DNA from: an uncultured Blautia sp.
Lineage (GTDB): Bacteria; Bacillota; Clostridia; Lachnospirales; Lachnospiraceae
Length of the DNA: 23,245 nucleotides
Direction: 5' to 3'
Assembly: GCF_934371575.1 (NCBI RefSeq)
Contig: NZ_CAKRNY010000053.1
Coordinates: forward strand, 1 to 23,245
Shown here piece by piece: positions 6,629 through 13,225 of this stretch. The notes beneath the pieces were generated by a model. The model ran no database searches. It saw only the letters and a list, made by a program, of their open reading frames with translations, and had not been told where the DNA came from. Each line of letters opens with the position of its first letter. The first letter of the stretch is position 1. Both the position numbers and the translations under genes were made by a program.

Positions 6629-7544
6629 AGTAGAAGAGACAACCCAGGGAGTACTGGATAAGATCAGTGAAGGGTTTGCCCAGAAAGGTGCCTATAATCT
6701 TCGTCAGAATGGTATTTCCATCTGTCATGGAGACAGCGAACATATAAAAATCAGGAAAAAAGAAGATAAACAGGGAATTGATATTTACATTGACGGAGAA
6801 ACAAAAGGCGAGAAGGTTTTTATTCCTGTAGTCGTAAGTGTGTCTGGAATGACAGATCTGGTTTACAATGATTTTTATATTGCAGACGGTGCTGACGTAG
6901 ATATTATTGCTGGCTGCGGAATCCATAACAGTGGATGCAATGACAGCCGTCATGATGGAATCCATACCTTCCATGTAGGCAAAAATGCCAATGTACATTA
7001 TGAAGAGAAGCATTATGGAGAAGGAAATGGAACCGGAAGCAGGGTGCTGAATCCGGTAACAAATATTGAACTTGGTGAAAATTCCGTATTTACTTTGGAT
7101 ACGGTTCAGATCAAGGGTGTAGATTCCACTGTGCGTACCACAAATGTTTCAATGGAAGCGGATTCCAAGCTGTTTGTGCTGGAGCGTCTGATGACTGACG
7201 GAGAGCAGAAAGCAGAGTCTGATATGGAAGTCTGTATGAATGGAGCAGGATCTTCTGCACAGATCATTTCCCGTTCTGTTGGAAAAGGTCATTCTTCGCA
7301 GGTGTTCCATCCTAAGGCAGTTGGAAAGAATAAGTGTCATGCGCATATTCAGTGTGATTCCATTATCATGGATCATGCAGAAGTCGGTTCAATCCCGGAG
7401 ATTCAGGCGAAGCATGTGGATGCAGCTATCGTTCATGAGGCGGCTATTGGCAGAATCAATGACGAACAGCTTCTGAAGCTGAGAACCCTCGGTATGACAG
7501 AGGCAGAGGCAGAGAATGTAATTATTGAGAATTTCCTGAGCTGA
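6621..7544 (+). CDS. SufB/SufD-family Fe-S cluster scaffold protein (short form)
   Basis: A 307-residue SufBD-core protein, clearly shorter than E. coli SufB (about 495) or SufD (about 423). The C-terminal signature is SIPEIQAKHVDAAIVHEAAI then GRINDEQLLKLRTLGM, the beta-helix end plus helical SufC-binding region. His272 and Glu273 occupy the places of the functional SufD His and SufB Glu. The Cys of the SufB CGAHT motif is replaced here by AEVGS. With sufC it resembles the two-gene SUF-like minimal arrangement of many anaerobes. No SufS, SufU or SufE gene is visible, so sulfur supply must come from elsewhere. GGAGG near 6607-6611 precedes the ATG, inside the end of sufC. Confidence 0.87.
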   Translation: MIKVEETTQGVLDKISEGFAQKGAYNLRQNGISICHGDSEHIKIRKKEDKQGIDIYIDGETKGEKVFIPVVVSVSGMTDLVYNDFYIADGADVDIIAGCGIHNSGCNDSRHDGIHTFHVGKNANVHYEEKHYGEGNGTGSRVLNPVTNIELGENSVFTLDTVQIKGVDSTVRTTNVSMEADSKLFVLERLMTDGEQKAESDMEVCMNGAGSSAQIISRSVGKGHSSQVFHPKAVGKNKCHAHIQCDSIIMDHAEVGSIPEIQAKHVDAAIVHEAAIGRINDEQLLKLRTLGMTEAEAENVIIENFLS

Positions 7545-7559
7545 TATGGTGTCTAAATG

Positions 7560-7604
7560 ACAGTCATAATGAAGTTTATACCACTTCATTATGACTGTTT
7601 TTTT
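7560..7604 (+). terminator. Strong Rho-independent terminator of the suf-like operon
   Basis: Perfect 16-bp arms, 7560-7575 (ACAGTCATAATGAAGT) and 7583-7598, with loop TTATACC, are followed by T7. This closes the sufC-sufB/D transcript. Confidence 0.95.
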
Positions 7605-7647
7605 ACTTTATAAGAAATTACTCCGTAATGTTCCAATAAAGTAAAAA

Positions 7648-7778
7648 ACGCTCCGCGAGGATGCGACCAGATGCATGTGGAATATGTCTGCTAAAGCAGA
7701 CTGCATCTGGCGCGCAAAGCGTAACAAGTCCCTCAAAGATTGAGGGATTTAGGGAGTTTGAAGCGGACTTGTCCGCTT
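7648..7778. repeat. Cluster of palindromes, possible small non-autonomous element
   Basis: This fills most of the gene-free stretch 7605-7816. A long interrupted hairpin has ACGCT 7648-7652 with AGCGT 7718-7722, CCAGATGCA 7667-7675 with TGCATCTGG 7702-7710, and GTCTGCT 7686-7692 with AGCAGAC 7695-7701. Two further hairpins follow: TCCCTCAA 7729-7736 with TTGAGGGA 7740-7747, and AAGCGGAC 7761-7768 with GTCCGCTT 7771-7778. There is no open frame and no T-run. It lies between a terminator and the next promoter, the usual place for REP or MITE-like sequences. No target-site duplication was identified. Confidence 0.6.
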
Positions 7779-7816
7779 TGTTCTCTACCAGGATTCTTTT
7801 TTTGGACTACAGGTAG

Positions 7817-7822
7817 TATAAT
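7817..7822 (+). promoter_or_regulatory. Possible -10 box of the RACo-like operon
   Basis: TATAAT is perfect, but the -35 at 17-nt spacing is only TTCTTT (7794-7799). The run GGGAGG at 7858-7863 precedes the ATG at 7868. It is the best promoter candidate in the gap. Confidence 0.4.
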
Positions 7823-7867
7823 ATTGATCATGCAGACAGGTGAGTAAGGCAAAAATGGGAGGTATAT

Positions 7868-9616
7868 ATGGCTTGGCTGAAATTTGTGCAGGAGAATAAA
7901 TATATAGAAGTGGAAAAAGGAATAACTGTTCTGGAAGCTGAAATCAGGGCAGGGCTGCGTCCGGATGCACCTTGTGGCGGACAGGGCAGGTGTGGAAAGT
8001 GCCTGGTGAAGATGAATGGACAGGTTGTTAAAGCCTGTCAGGTGAAAGTAAGTGAAGATAGAGAATACATAATAGAAACACTGGATAAAGGCGGGGACGA
8101 GAAAATCCTGACGGATGGATATAATCGGGAGGTTATATTTGCGCCAGGGCTTCGAATTGCAAGGCTTACACTTTTGAAAGCCGGACCAGGGGAGAAAAAA
8201 TCGGACTGGCAAAGGCTTCTGGATGCGCTTGGAGAGGTTGATAGCGAGATTGACCAGGAGAAAATGGAAGTGGATCCTGGTCTGGCAGGAGAGCTGTATG
8301 AGAAACGCATGGAAGCAGAGGAATGGTATGTGATCTACAGCAGGCGGCGTATTATGGAATTGAGAAGAAAAGCCGGCCGAAGATGCCTGGCAGCTTTTGA
8401 TATTGGGACGACTACGATCGCGGGATATCTTCTGGACGGTGAAGATGGAAAAACTTTGGCAGTGGAGAGCAGGATAAATCCACAGGTTCAGTATGGCGCA
8501 GATGTGATCATGCGGGCAAATTATGCAATGGAGCATGGAACTGAGGCATTAAGCAGTTGTGTACAAAAAACAGTCAATGAGATGCTGGGAGCTTTGACAG
8601 AAACTGTGGGAGTCAGGAGAGAGGATATTTTCCAGGTGTGTATTGTGGGAAACACCTGTATGCATCATCTTTTTCTTGGAATCTCTCCGGCATCGCTGGT
8701 ACATGCACCTTACACACCGGCTGTAAGTGAACGGCTGGTGCGAAATGCCCGGGATTACGGCTTGGATGTACACAGGAAAGGTGAATTGATTCTGCTTCCC
8801 AATATTGCAGGATATGTGGGGGCAGATACATGTGGCTGTCTTCTGGCTGTCAGACAGGATCTGAAAGAGGAGATTTCCCTGATGATCGATATCGGCACCA
8901 ACGGAGAAATGATTTTGGGAAACCGGGACAGGCTGGTGGCTTGTTCCACTGCGGCAGGACCTGCTTTTGAGGGGGCTAAAATAGAGTGTGGAATGCGTGG
9001 GGCAGCAGGCGCTGTAGATCACGTAAAATATGAGAATGGAAAATGGAGTTATACCACGGTGGGAAATAAGCCCGCAGCAGGTCTGTGCGGCTCTGGATTG
9101 ATTGATCTGGTAGCAGGACTTCTGGATGCCGGGTTATTGGAAGAGAATGGGATATTAAAAAGCGGACAGGAAAACCAGAAAGTATTTCTGCTGGTTCCAC
9201 CGGAACAGACAGAGAATAAACGAGGGGTTTATCTTACGCAGAAAGACATTGGGGAAGTTCAGCTGGCAAAGGCTGCAATCGCGGCTGGAATTCAGATTCT
9301 TATGAAGCAGCTTGGAATTACGGAAAAAGAGATTTGTTCGGTCTATATTGCAGGTGCTTTTGGCAATTATATGGATCCGGTCAGTGCGGGAAAGACAGGA
9401 CTGTTGCCTCCGACACTAGCAGAAAAGGTAAAACCTGTGGGAAATGCGGCGGGTGAGGGTGCCAGAATTGCGCTGGTAAATGAGCAGGAAATGCAGGAAA
9501 TGGATGAACTGGTGAGAAGGATTGAATTTGCAGAGCTGGCTGCTTCAGCGGAGTTTCAGGATTATTTTATAGATGAATTAAATTTTCAGACAGCAGAACA
9601 GGCACGCGGAGATTAA
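7868..9616 (+). CDS. RACo-like corrinoid activation protein (2Fe-2S ferredoxin + ASKHA ATPase, DUF4445)
   Basis: A 582-residue protein. The N-terminal ferredoxin domain has CGGQGRCGKC with Cys36, Cys42, Cys45 and Cys57, the C-x5-C-x2-C-xn-C pattern of a plant-type [2Fe-2S] cluster. A linker of about 110 residues follows. The ASKHA ATPase fold then begins with phosphate loop DIGTTT (Asp178) and has a second DIGTNGE loop (Asp341), AGLCGSGLIDLVA, and YIAGAFGNYM near the end. RACo family members use ATP to drive electrons onto inactive Co(II) corrinoid proteins in methyltransferase systems of acetogens. No methyltransferase or corrinoid protein gene is in the window, so the client is unknown. The DUF2284 gene follows 19 nt later, which fits an operon. 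Confidence 0.86.
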   Translation: MAWLKFVQENKYIEVEKGITVLEAEIRAGLRPDAPCGGQGRCGKCLVKMNGQVVKACQVKVSEDREYIIETLDKGGDEKILTDGYNREVIFAPGLRIARLTLLKAGPGEKKSDWQRLLDALGEVDSEIDQEKMEVDPGLAGELYEKRMEAEEWYVIYSRRRIMELRRKAGRRCLAAFDIGTTTIAGYLLDGEDGKTLAVESRINPQVQYGADVIMRANYAMEHGTEALSSCVQKTVNEMLGALTETVGVRREDIFQVCIVGNTCMHHLFLGISPASLVHAPYTPAVSERLVRNARDYGLDVHRKGELILLPNIAGYVGADTCGCLLAVRQDLKEEISLMIDIGTNGEMILGNRDRLVACSTAAGPAFEGAKIECGMRGAAGAVDHVKYENGKWSYTTVGNKPAAGLCGSGLIDLVAGLLDAGLLEENGILKSGQENQKVFLLVPPEQTENKRGVYLTQKDIGEVQLAKAAIAAGIQILMKQLGITEKEICSVYIAGAFGNYMDPVSAGKTGLLPPTLAEKVKPVGNAAGEGARIALVNEQEMQEMDELVRRIEFAELAASAEFQDYFIDELNFQTAEQARGD

Positions 9617-9635
9617 GACAGAAAGGATCAGGACA

Positions 9636-10187
9636 ATGGATATTAAAAAAATAGAACAGATTGGACTACAGCAGGGATTCTCACATGTTGTTTTACTGGA
9701 TTGTGATACGATTGAACTGAAACCGGAGGTTCGTCAGATGTGTGCATCCGATATGTGCCATAAATATGATAAATGCTGGAGTTGTCCACCTGGATGCGGT
9801 ACTCTTGAAGAATGTGAGAAGAGAGTCAGACAGTATAAATATGGAATTCTTGTTCAGACTGTGGGAGAACTGGAGGATGCACTGGATGGGGAGGGAATGA
9901 TGGAAACAGAGTCCAGACATAAGAAATATTTTGTTGAATTTGAAAAGAAACTGAGAGACATATATCCGGATATGCTGGCAATTGGAGCTGGATGCTGTAC
10001 GAAATGTAAAGTCTGTACATATCCGGATGAACCCTGCAGATTTCCGAAGCAGGCTTTTTCCTCAATGGAGGCTTACGGAATGCTGGTGACACAGGTTTGC
10101 CAGGCTAATGGTTTGCAGTATTATTACGGAAATTGCACAATCGCGTTTACAAGCTGTTATTTGTTGGAACGTGTTTGTACAGAATAG
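9636..10187 (+). CDS. DUF2284 Cys-rich predicted metal-binding protein
   Basis: A 183-residue protein rich in Cys. Cluster one is Cys36, Cys41, Cys47, Cys50, Cys54 and Cys60 (MCHKYDKCWSCPPGCG). Cluster two is Cys120, Cys121, Cys124, Cys127 and Cys134 (GCCTKCKVCTYPDEPCRFP). This is the DUF2284 pattern, probably binding Fe-S clusters. Its biochemical role is unknown. It commonly accompanies corrinoid or methyltransferase genes, and here it follows the RACo-like gene in the same transcript. Stop TAG at 10185-10187 is directly followed by a terminator. Confidence 0.87.
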   Translation: MDIKKIEQIGLQQGFSHVVLLDCDTIELKPEVRQMCASDMCHKYDKCWSCPPGCGTLEECEKRVRQYKYGILVQTVGELEDALDGEGMMETESRHKKYFVEFEKKLRDIYPDMLAIGAGCCTKCKVCTYPDEPCRFPKQAFSSMEAYGMLVTQVCQANGLQYYYGNCTIAFTSCYLLERVCTE

Positions 10188-10189
10188 AG

Positions 10190-10234
10190 AAAGACGCTGT
10201 TTCTCGAGAAAAAGGACGGGAAACAGCGTCTTTT
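10190..10234 (+). terminator. Rho-independent terminator of the RACo-like/DUF2284 operon
   Basis: Arms 10190-10203 (AAAGACGCTGTTTC) and 10220-10233 pair perfectly over 14 bp around a 16-nt loop, ending in T4. It begins 3 nt after the DUF2284 stop. Confidence 0.88.
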
Positions 10235-10294
10235 GCCAGTTTGGAAACTATCTCTGATAAAATTATAACGAAAAAGATACAGCGCAGTTTTTGG

Positions 10295-10324
10295 GGGTTC
10301 ACACAATCTGGGTTCACACAATCT
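10295..10324 (+). repeat. Two abutting copies of a 15-bp repeat upstream of hsp20
   Basis: GGGTTCACACAATCT occurs at 10295-10309 and again, without a gap, at 10310-10324. A partial third unit, TTCACAA, starts at 10324. The array ends a few bases before the CIRCE-like operator. The rest of the gene-free stretch 10235-10294 shows nothing recognisable. Confidence 0.9.
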
Positions 10325-10334
10325 TCACAAATAA

Positions 10335-10377
10335 TTAGCACTCACCTATTGACAGTGCTAACAATACGTGTTATATT
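10335..10377 (+). promoter_or_regulatory. hsp20 promoter with CIRCE-like (HrcA) operator
   Basis: TTAGCACTC (10335-10343), a 9-nt spacer and CAGTGCTAA (10353-10361) match the CIRCE element TTAGCACTC-N9-GAGTGCTAA with one mismatch. TTGACA (10349-10354) and TATATT (10372-10377) at 17-nt spacing form a sigma-A promoter whose -35 lies inside the operator. Repression by HrcA and release on heat stress is the established mechanism for such sites. Confidence 0.92.
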
Positions 10378-10471
10378 ACATACAGAACAAAGGAAGAGAG
10401 AAAAAGCTTCCGGTTCCGTTAAAGATGATAATAAAACATGGAAATGTTCACAATATAAGGAGGAATGAGTT

Positions 10472-10906
10472 ATGTTAATGCCTAGTATTTTTGGAGAAAA
10501 TTTATTTGATGATTGGATGAGATTACCAGCAGAAAGAGAGAATAACAGAAGCTACAGAGCAGCAGAGCTGATGAAGACAGATATTAAGGACGTTGACGGA
10601 AATTATGAACTGAGCATAGATCTTCCGGGCTTCCATAAAGAGGATGTGAAGATTCAGCTGAAAGATGGATATCTTAATATCCAGGCTGCAAGAACTGAGA
10701 ATAAAGATGAGAAAGACAATAATGGTAAATTTATCCATAGAGAACGTTATACCGGACAGTGCTCCAGAAGCTTCTATGTAGGTAAAGATGTAGAGCATGA
10801 GGATATTCATGCGAAATATGATAATGGTGTCCTGACTGTTACTTTCCCGAAGGAAGCCAAGAAGAAAGAGCCGGAAGAGAAGAAGTTTATTTCTATTGAA
10901 GGCTAA
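10472..10906 (+). CDS. hsp20: Hsp20/alpha-crystallin small heat-shock protein
   Basis: A 144-residue ATP-independent holdase chaperone. The alpha-crystallin domain covers about residues 34-128, with SIDLPGFHKEDVKIQLKDG at its start, KFIHRERYTGQCSRSFYV in the middle and NGVLTVTFPK at the end, the last being the family hallmark. The C-terminal tail is Lys/Glu-rich and ends KKFISIEG, where ISI matches the I-x-I oligomerisation motif. AAGGAGG at 10457-10463 sits 8 nt before the ATG, after a leader of about 90 nt. The gene is monocistronic between a CIRCE-controlled promoter and a terminator. Confidence 0.95.
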   Translation: MLMPSIFGENLFDDWMRLPAERENNRSYRAAELMKTDIKDVDGNYELSIDLPGFHKEDVKIQLKDGYLNIQAARTENKDEKDNNGKFIHRERYTGQCSRSFYVGKDVEHEDIHAKYDNGVLTVTFPKEAKKKEPEEKKFISIEG

Positions 10907-10965
10907 ATATGATGCTTAAGCAAATTTCATAATTGATATAGATTGTTTCATACCCCCTCATTATT

Positions 10966-10994
10966 GCCTGCCGGCTTTTCGCCGACAGGCTTTT
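10966..10994 (+). terminator. Rho-independent terminator of hsp20
   Basis: Arms 10966-10975 (GCCTGCCGGC) and 10981-10990 (GCCGACAGGC) pair with one C-A mismatch around TTTTC, then T4. Confidence 0.85.
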
Positions 10995-10995
10995 C

Positions 10996-11024
10996 TTGCG
11001 TTAAAAATAAATGTACAGTATAAT
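10996..11024 (+). promoter_or_regulatory. Possible promoter of the TIM-barrel/HAD-VanW operon
   Basis: TATAAT at 11019-11024 is perfect. The -35 at 17 nt is TTGCGT (10996-11001), matching only the first three bases, and it overlaps the T-tract after the hsp20 terminator. Confidence 0.5.
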
Positions 11025-11066
11025 ATAGGATGATATGAGTGTTAAAAGGTTACGAAAGAGGTAAGT

Positions 11067-11774
11067 ATGGAGAAGGAGAAAAAAATAACAAACAGGTATC
11101 GTACCCCGTCATTGATCGTGATGCTTACTCATGAGGATCAGACTGTCCAAAACGCATATGAAATTTTTGATGCATATAAGGATTCTGATGCAGAATACTG
11201 GGGATTTAAGGAAGAACCGCTTCCCATTTCCCAGATGAAAGACCTTTATGCATATATGAAAAGCTGTGGCAAAAAAACAGTTCTGGAAGTGGTTGCATAT
11301 ACACAGGCAGAGTGTATGTCAGGTGCAAAAATGGCTGCAGAATGCGGCTGTGATCTTTTGATGGGGACTGTTTATTCAGATGCTGTGAATGAATTTTGCA
11401 GGGAAAACGGAATCAAATATATGCCATTCGTGGGAGAAATCCATGATCGCCCGTCCATTCTGGAGGGAACCTGCGAAGAGATGATCCTTCAGGCCAGAGA
11501 ATATCTTGCGAAAGGCGTCTATGGAATTGATCTTCTGGGATACAGATATACAGGAGATGCAGTCCGGCTGAATGAAGAGTTTGTAAGGGCTGTGGATGCG
11601 CCTGTCTGTATAGCAGGAAGCATCAATGGTTATCAGAGACTGAATGAGATCAGGAAAGCAGACCCGTGGGCATTCACAATAGGCAGTGCATTTTTTGAAA
11701 ACAAGTTTGACGGTAATTTCGGAGAACAGATCAATAAAGTTTGTCAGTACATAAAAGGTGAGAAGATAACATGA
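11067..11774 (+). CDS. Uncharacterised TIM-barrel-like protein
   Basis: A 235-residue soluble protein whose pattern of eight short hydrophobic strands alternating with helices suggests a TIM barrel: SLIVML, AEYWGF, TVLEVVAY, CDLLMGTVY, KYMPFVGEI, GIDLLGY, VCIAGSI and AFTIGSAFF. The last two loops, AGSINGYQR and IGSAFFENKF, look like the phosphate-binding end of ribulose-phosphate-type barrels. I cannot name the reaction. It overlaps the HAD-VanW gene by 4 nt (ATGA), so the two are translationally coupled and may share a pathway. ATG 11067 follows an AGAGG run at about 10 nt. Confidence 0.75.
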   Translation: MEKEKKITNRYRTPSLIVMLTHEDQTVQNAYEIFDAYKDSDAEYWGFKEEPLPISQMKDLYAYMKSCGKKTVLEVVAYTQAECMSGAKMAAECGCDLLMGTVYSDAVNEFCRENGIKYMPFVGEIHDRPSILEGTCEEMILQAREYLAKGVYGIDLLGYRYTGDAVRLNEEFVRAVDAPVCIAGSINGYQRLNEIRKADPWAFTIGSAFFENKFDGNFGEQINKVCQYIKGEKIT

Positions 11775-13147
11775 TAAAAAAATATTATCCATATGAATAT
11801 GCCAAAAGTGTGTTTTTGATTGACTACCAAAAGCTGTATCAGAAAGGTTTTCGGGGAATTATTTTTGATATAGACAATACACTGGTACACCATGGTGACG
11901 ATTCCACACCGGAGATTGATGATCTGTTTCGTAAAATTCAGGGGCTTGGTCTGAAAACATTGCTGTTGTCAAATAATGACAGAGAAAGAGTGGAACGATT
12001 TATTAAAAATATAGATACACCTTACATCTGTGATGCGGATAAACCCAATCCTCAAAATTATCTGAAAGCAGTGGAGATGCTGAATATAAAAAAAGAAGAG
12101 ACAGTGGTTATAGGAGACCAGGTATTTACAGATATCCTGGGAGCAAACAGAAGTGGTCTTGCCAGTATTCTTGTCAGGTTTATCAGGCAGGATAATGAAA
12201 AGTGGATCGGAAAACGGAGATACGTTGAATATGCAATCCTGGAATGCTGGAAACGTGATAAAAGCTGTTACAGGAGAATTGGTGATATTTATACAGAAGG
12301 AACGGCCTCAAATATGAAGAAAAAGAAAGAAAAAAAGCTTTTTTGTGAGATCTGTCCGCTTACATATGAAATCTCAAAGGCAAAAGAGGTATGTAAAAGA
12401 CATATACAGGATTTTACAGGCAAAGAGAAGTTTAGTACTGTAAAACAAAAAGAGAAGCTACCAAATCTGGTGTTCAGCTACAACTCCGGTCTCATAAAAA
12501 AAGGAAAAGGAATAGATCCCGTGCTTCAGAAAAACAAGGCAAGAAACATCCGCCTTGCATCTTCCAGGATAAATGGGATGATCATTCATCCTGGAGAGAC
12601 TTTTTCGTTTTGGAGGACTGTAGGGAAAACATCAAAGAGAAAGGGCTACCGGGATGGTCGTATTATTATAGGAGATAAGCTTATGCCCGGGCTTGGAGGC
12701 GGACTTTGCAATCTTGGAAATACCATTCATCTTCTTGTACTTCACAGCCCTCTTACCGTAACTGAATTTCACAGCCATTCAGATGCGCTTGCACCGGATC
12801 ATGGTAAGCGTGTTCCATTCAGTTCCGGGACATCTGTCAGCTATAATTATATAGACTACAGGTTCAAAAATAATACAGATCAGAATGTACAGCTTCTGTT
12901 ATGGTGTGAAAACGGGAAATTATGCGGAGAGCTGAGAAGCGAGCGGGAATTTCCGCACTATTATGAAATTATTGAAGAGAACCACCATTTCCATAAAGAA
13001 AAAGAAAAATTTTTCAGAATTTCACAGATTTACCGGAATGTGATCGACAGAGCCACCGGTGAAATAACAGACAAACAGCTCATTCGGGATAATCATTCAG
13101 AAGTAATGTATGATTATGACCAGATTCCGCAGGAATTAATACGGTAA
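11771..13147 (+). CDS. Fusion of YqeG-type HAD phosphatase and VanW family domain
   Basis: A 458-residue two-domain protein. Residues 1-170 are a YqeG-like HAD-IIIA phosphatase: DIDNT (33-37, nucleophile Asp33), LLSNND (Ser67), Lys91 in KPNP, and GDQVFTDILGAN (Asp116, Asp121). Residues 190-430 are VanW: FCEICPLTYEIS, HPGETFSFWRTVG, MPGLGGGLCNLGN, EFHSHSDALAPD and YNYIDYRFKN. These are normally separate proteins of about 170 and 270 residues. The junction has Met182 (ATG 12314) preceded by AGAAGGAA at 12295-12302, so a separate VanW product is also possible. No frameshift is needed. VanW is named after glycopeptide-resistance clusters but has no proven activity, and no other van genes are present. 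Confidence 0.88.
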   Translation: MIKKYYPYEYAKSVFLIDYQKLYQKGFRGIIFDIDNTLVHHGDDSTPEIDDLFRKIQGLGLKTLLLSNNDRERVERFIKNIDTPYICDADKPNPQNYLKAVEMLNIKKEETVVIGDQVFTDILGANRSGLASILVRFIRQDNEKWIGKRRYVEYAILECWKRDKSCYRRIGDIYTEGTASNMKKKKEKKLFCEICPLTYEISKAKEVCKRHIQDFTGKEKFSTVKQKEKLPNLVFSYNSGLIKKGKGIDPVLQKNKARNIRLASSRINGMIIHPGETFSFWRTVGKTSKRKGYRDGRIIIGDKLMPGLGGGLCNLGNTIHLLVLHSPLTVTEFHSHSDALAPDHGKRVPFSSGTSVSYNYIDYRFKNNTDQNVQLLLWCENGKLCGELRSEREFPHYYEIIEENHHFHKEKEKFFRISQIYRNVIDRATGEITDKQLIRDNHSEVMYDYDQIPQELIR

Positions 13148-13157
13148 AAGCTGGTTC

Positions 13158-13186
13158 TTTACATCATTTCCATGGTCTGTTATACT
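13158..13186 (+). promoter_or_regulatory. Sigma-A promoter of the exonuclease gene
   Basis: TTTACA (13158-13163) and TATACT (13181-13186) are separated by 17 nt, with a start site near 13193. This excludes the upstream in-frame ATG at 13172, which lies inside the promoter spacer. Confidence 0.75.
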
Positions 13187-13225
13187 TGTCTGGAATTTGG
13201 CAACTATAGAAGAAGGAAGTTAATC

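Noticed and set aside
10295..10324. Direct repeats as a CRISPR array
   Set aside because: The two 15-bp copies abut without spacers and no cas gene is present.
10133..10468. 111-codon ORF spanning the end of the DUF2284 gene to hsp20
   Set aside because: It crosses a terminator, the tandem repeat, the CIRCE operator and the hsp20 promoter, so it is not coding.
11771..13147. VanW domain as evidence of a glycopeptide-resistance cluster
   Set aside because: No vanH/A/X/R/S/Y genes nearby. VanW-family proteins are common in Clostridia without resistance, and the nearby D-Ala-D-Ala carboxypeptidase is a housekeeping type on a separate transcript.
13172..13225. Upstream extension of the exonuclease to ATG 13172
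   Set aside because: That ATG lies in the spacer of a good promoter (TTTACA-N17-TATACT) and has no ribosome site.
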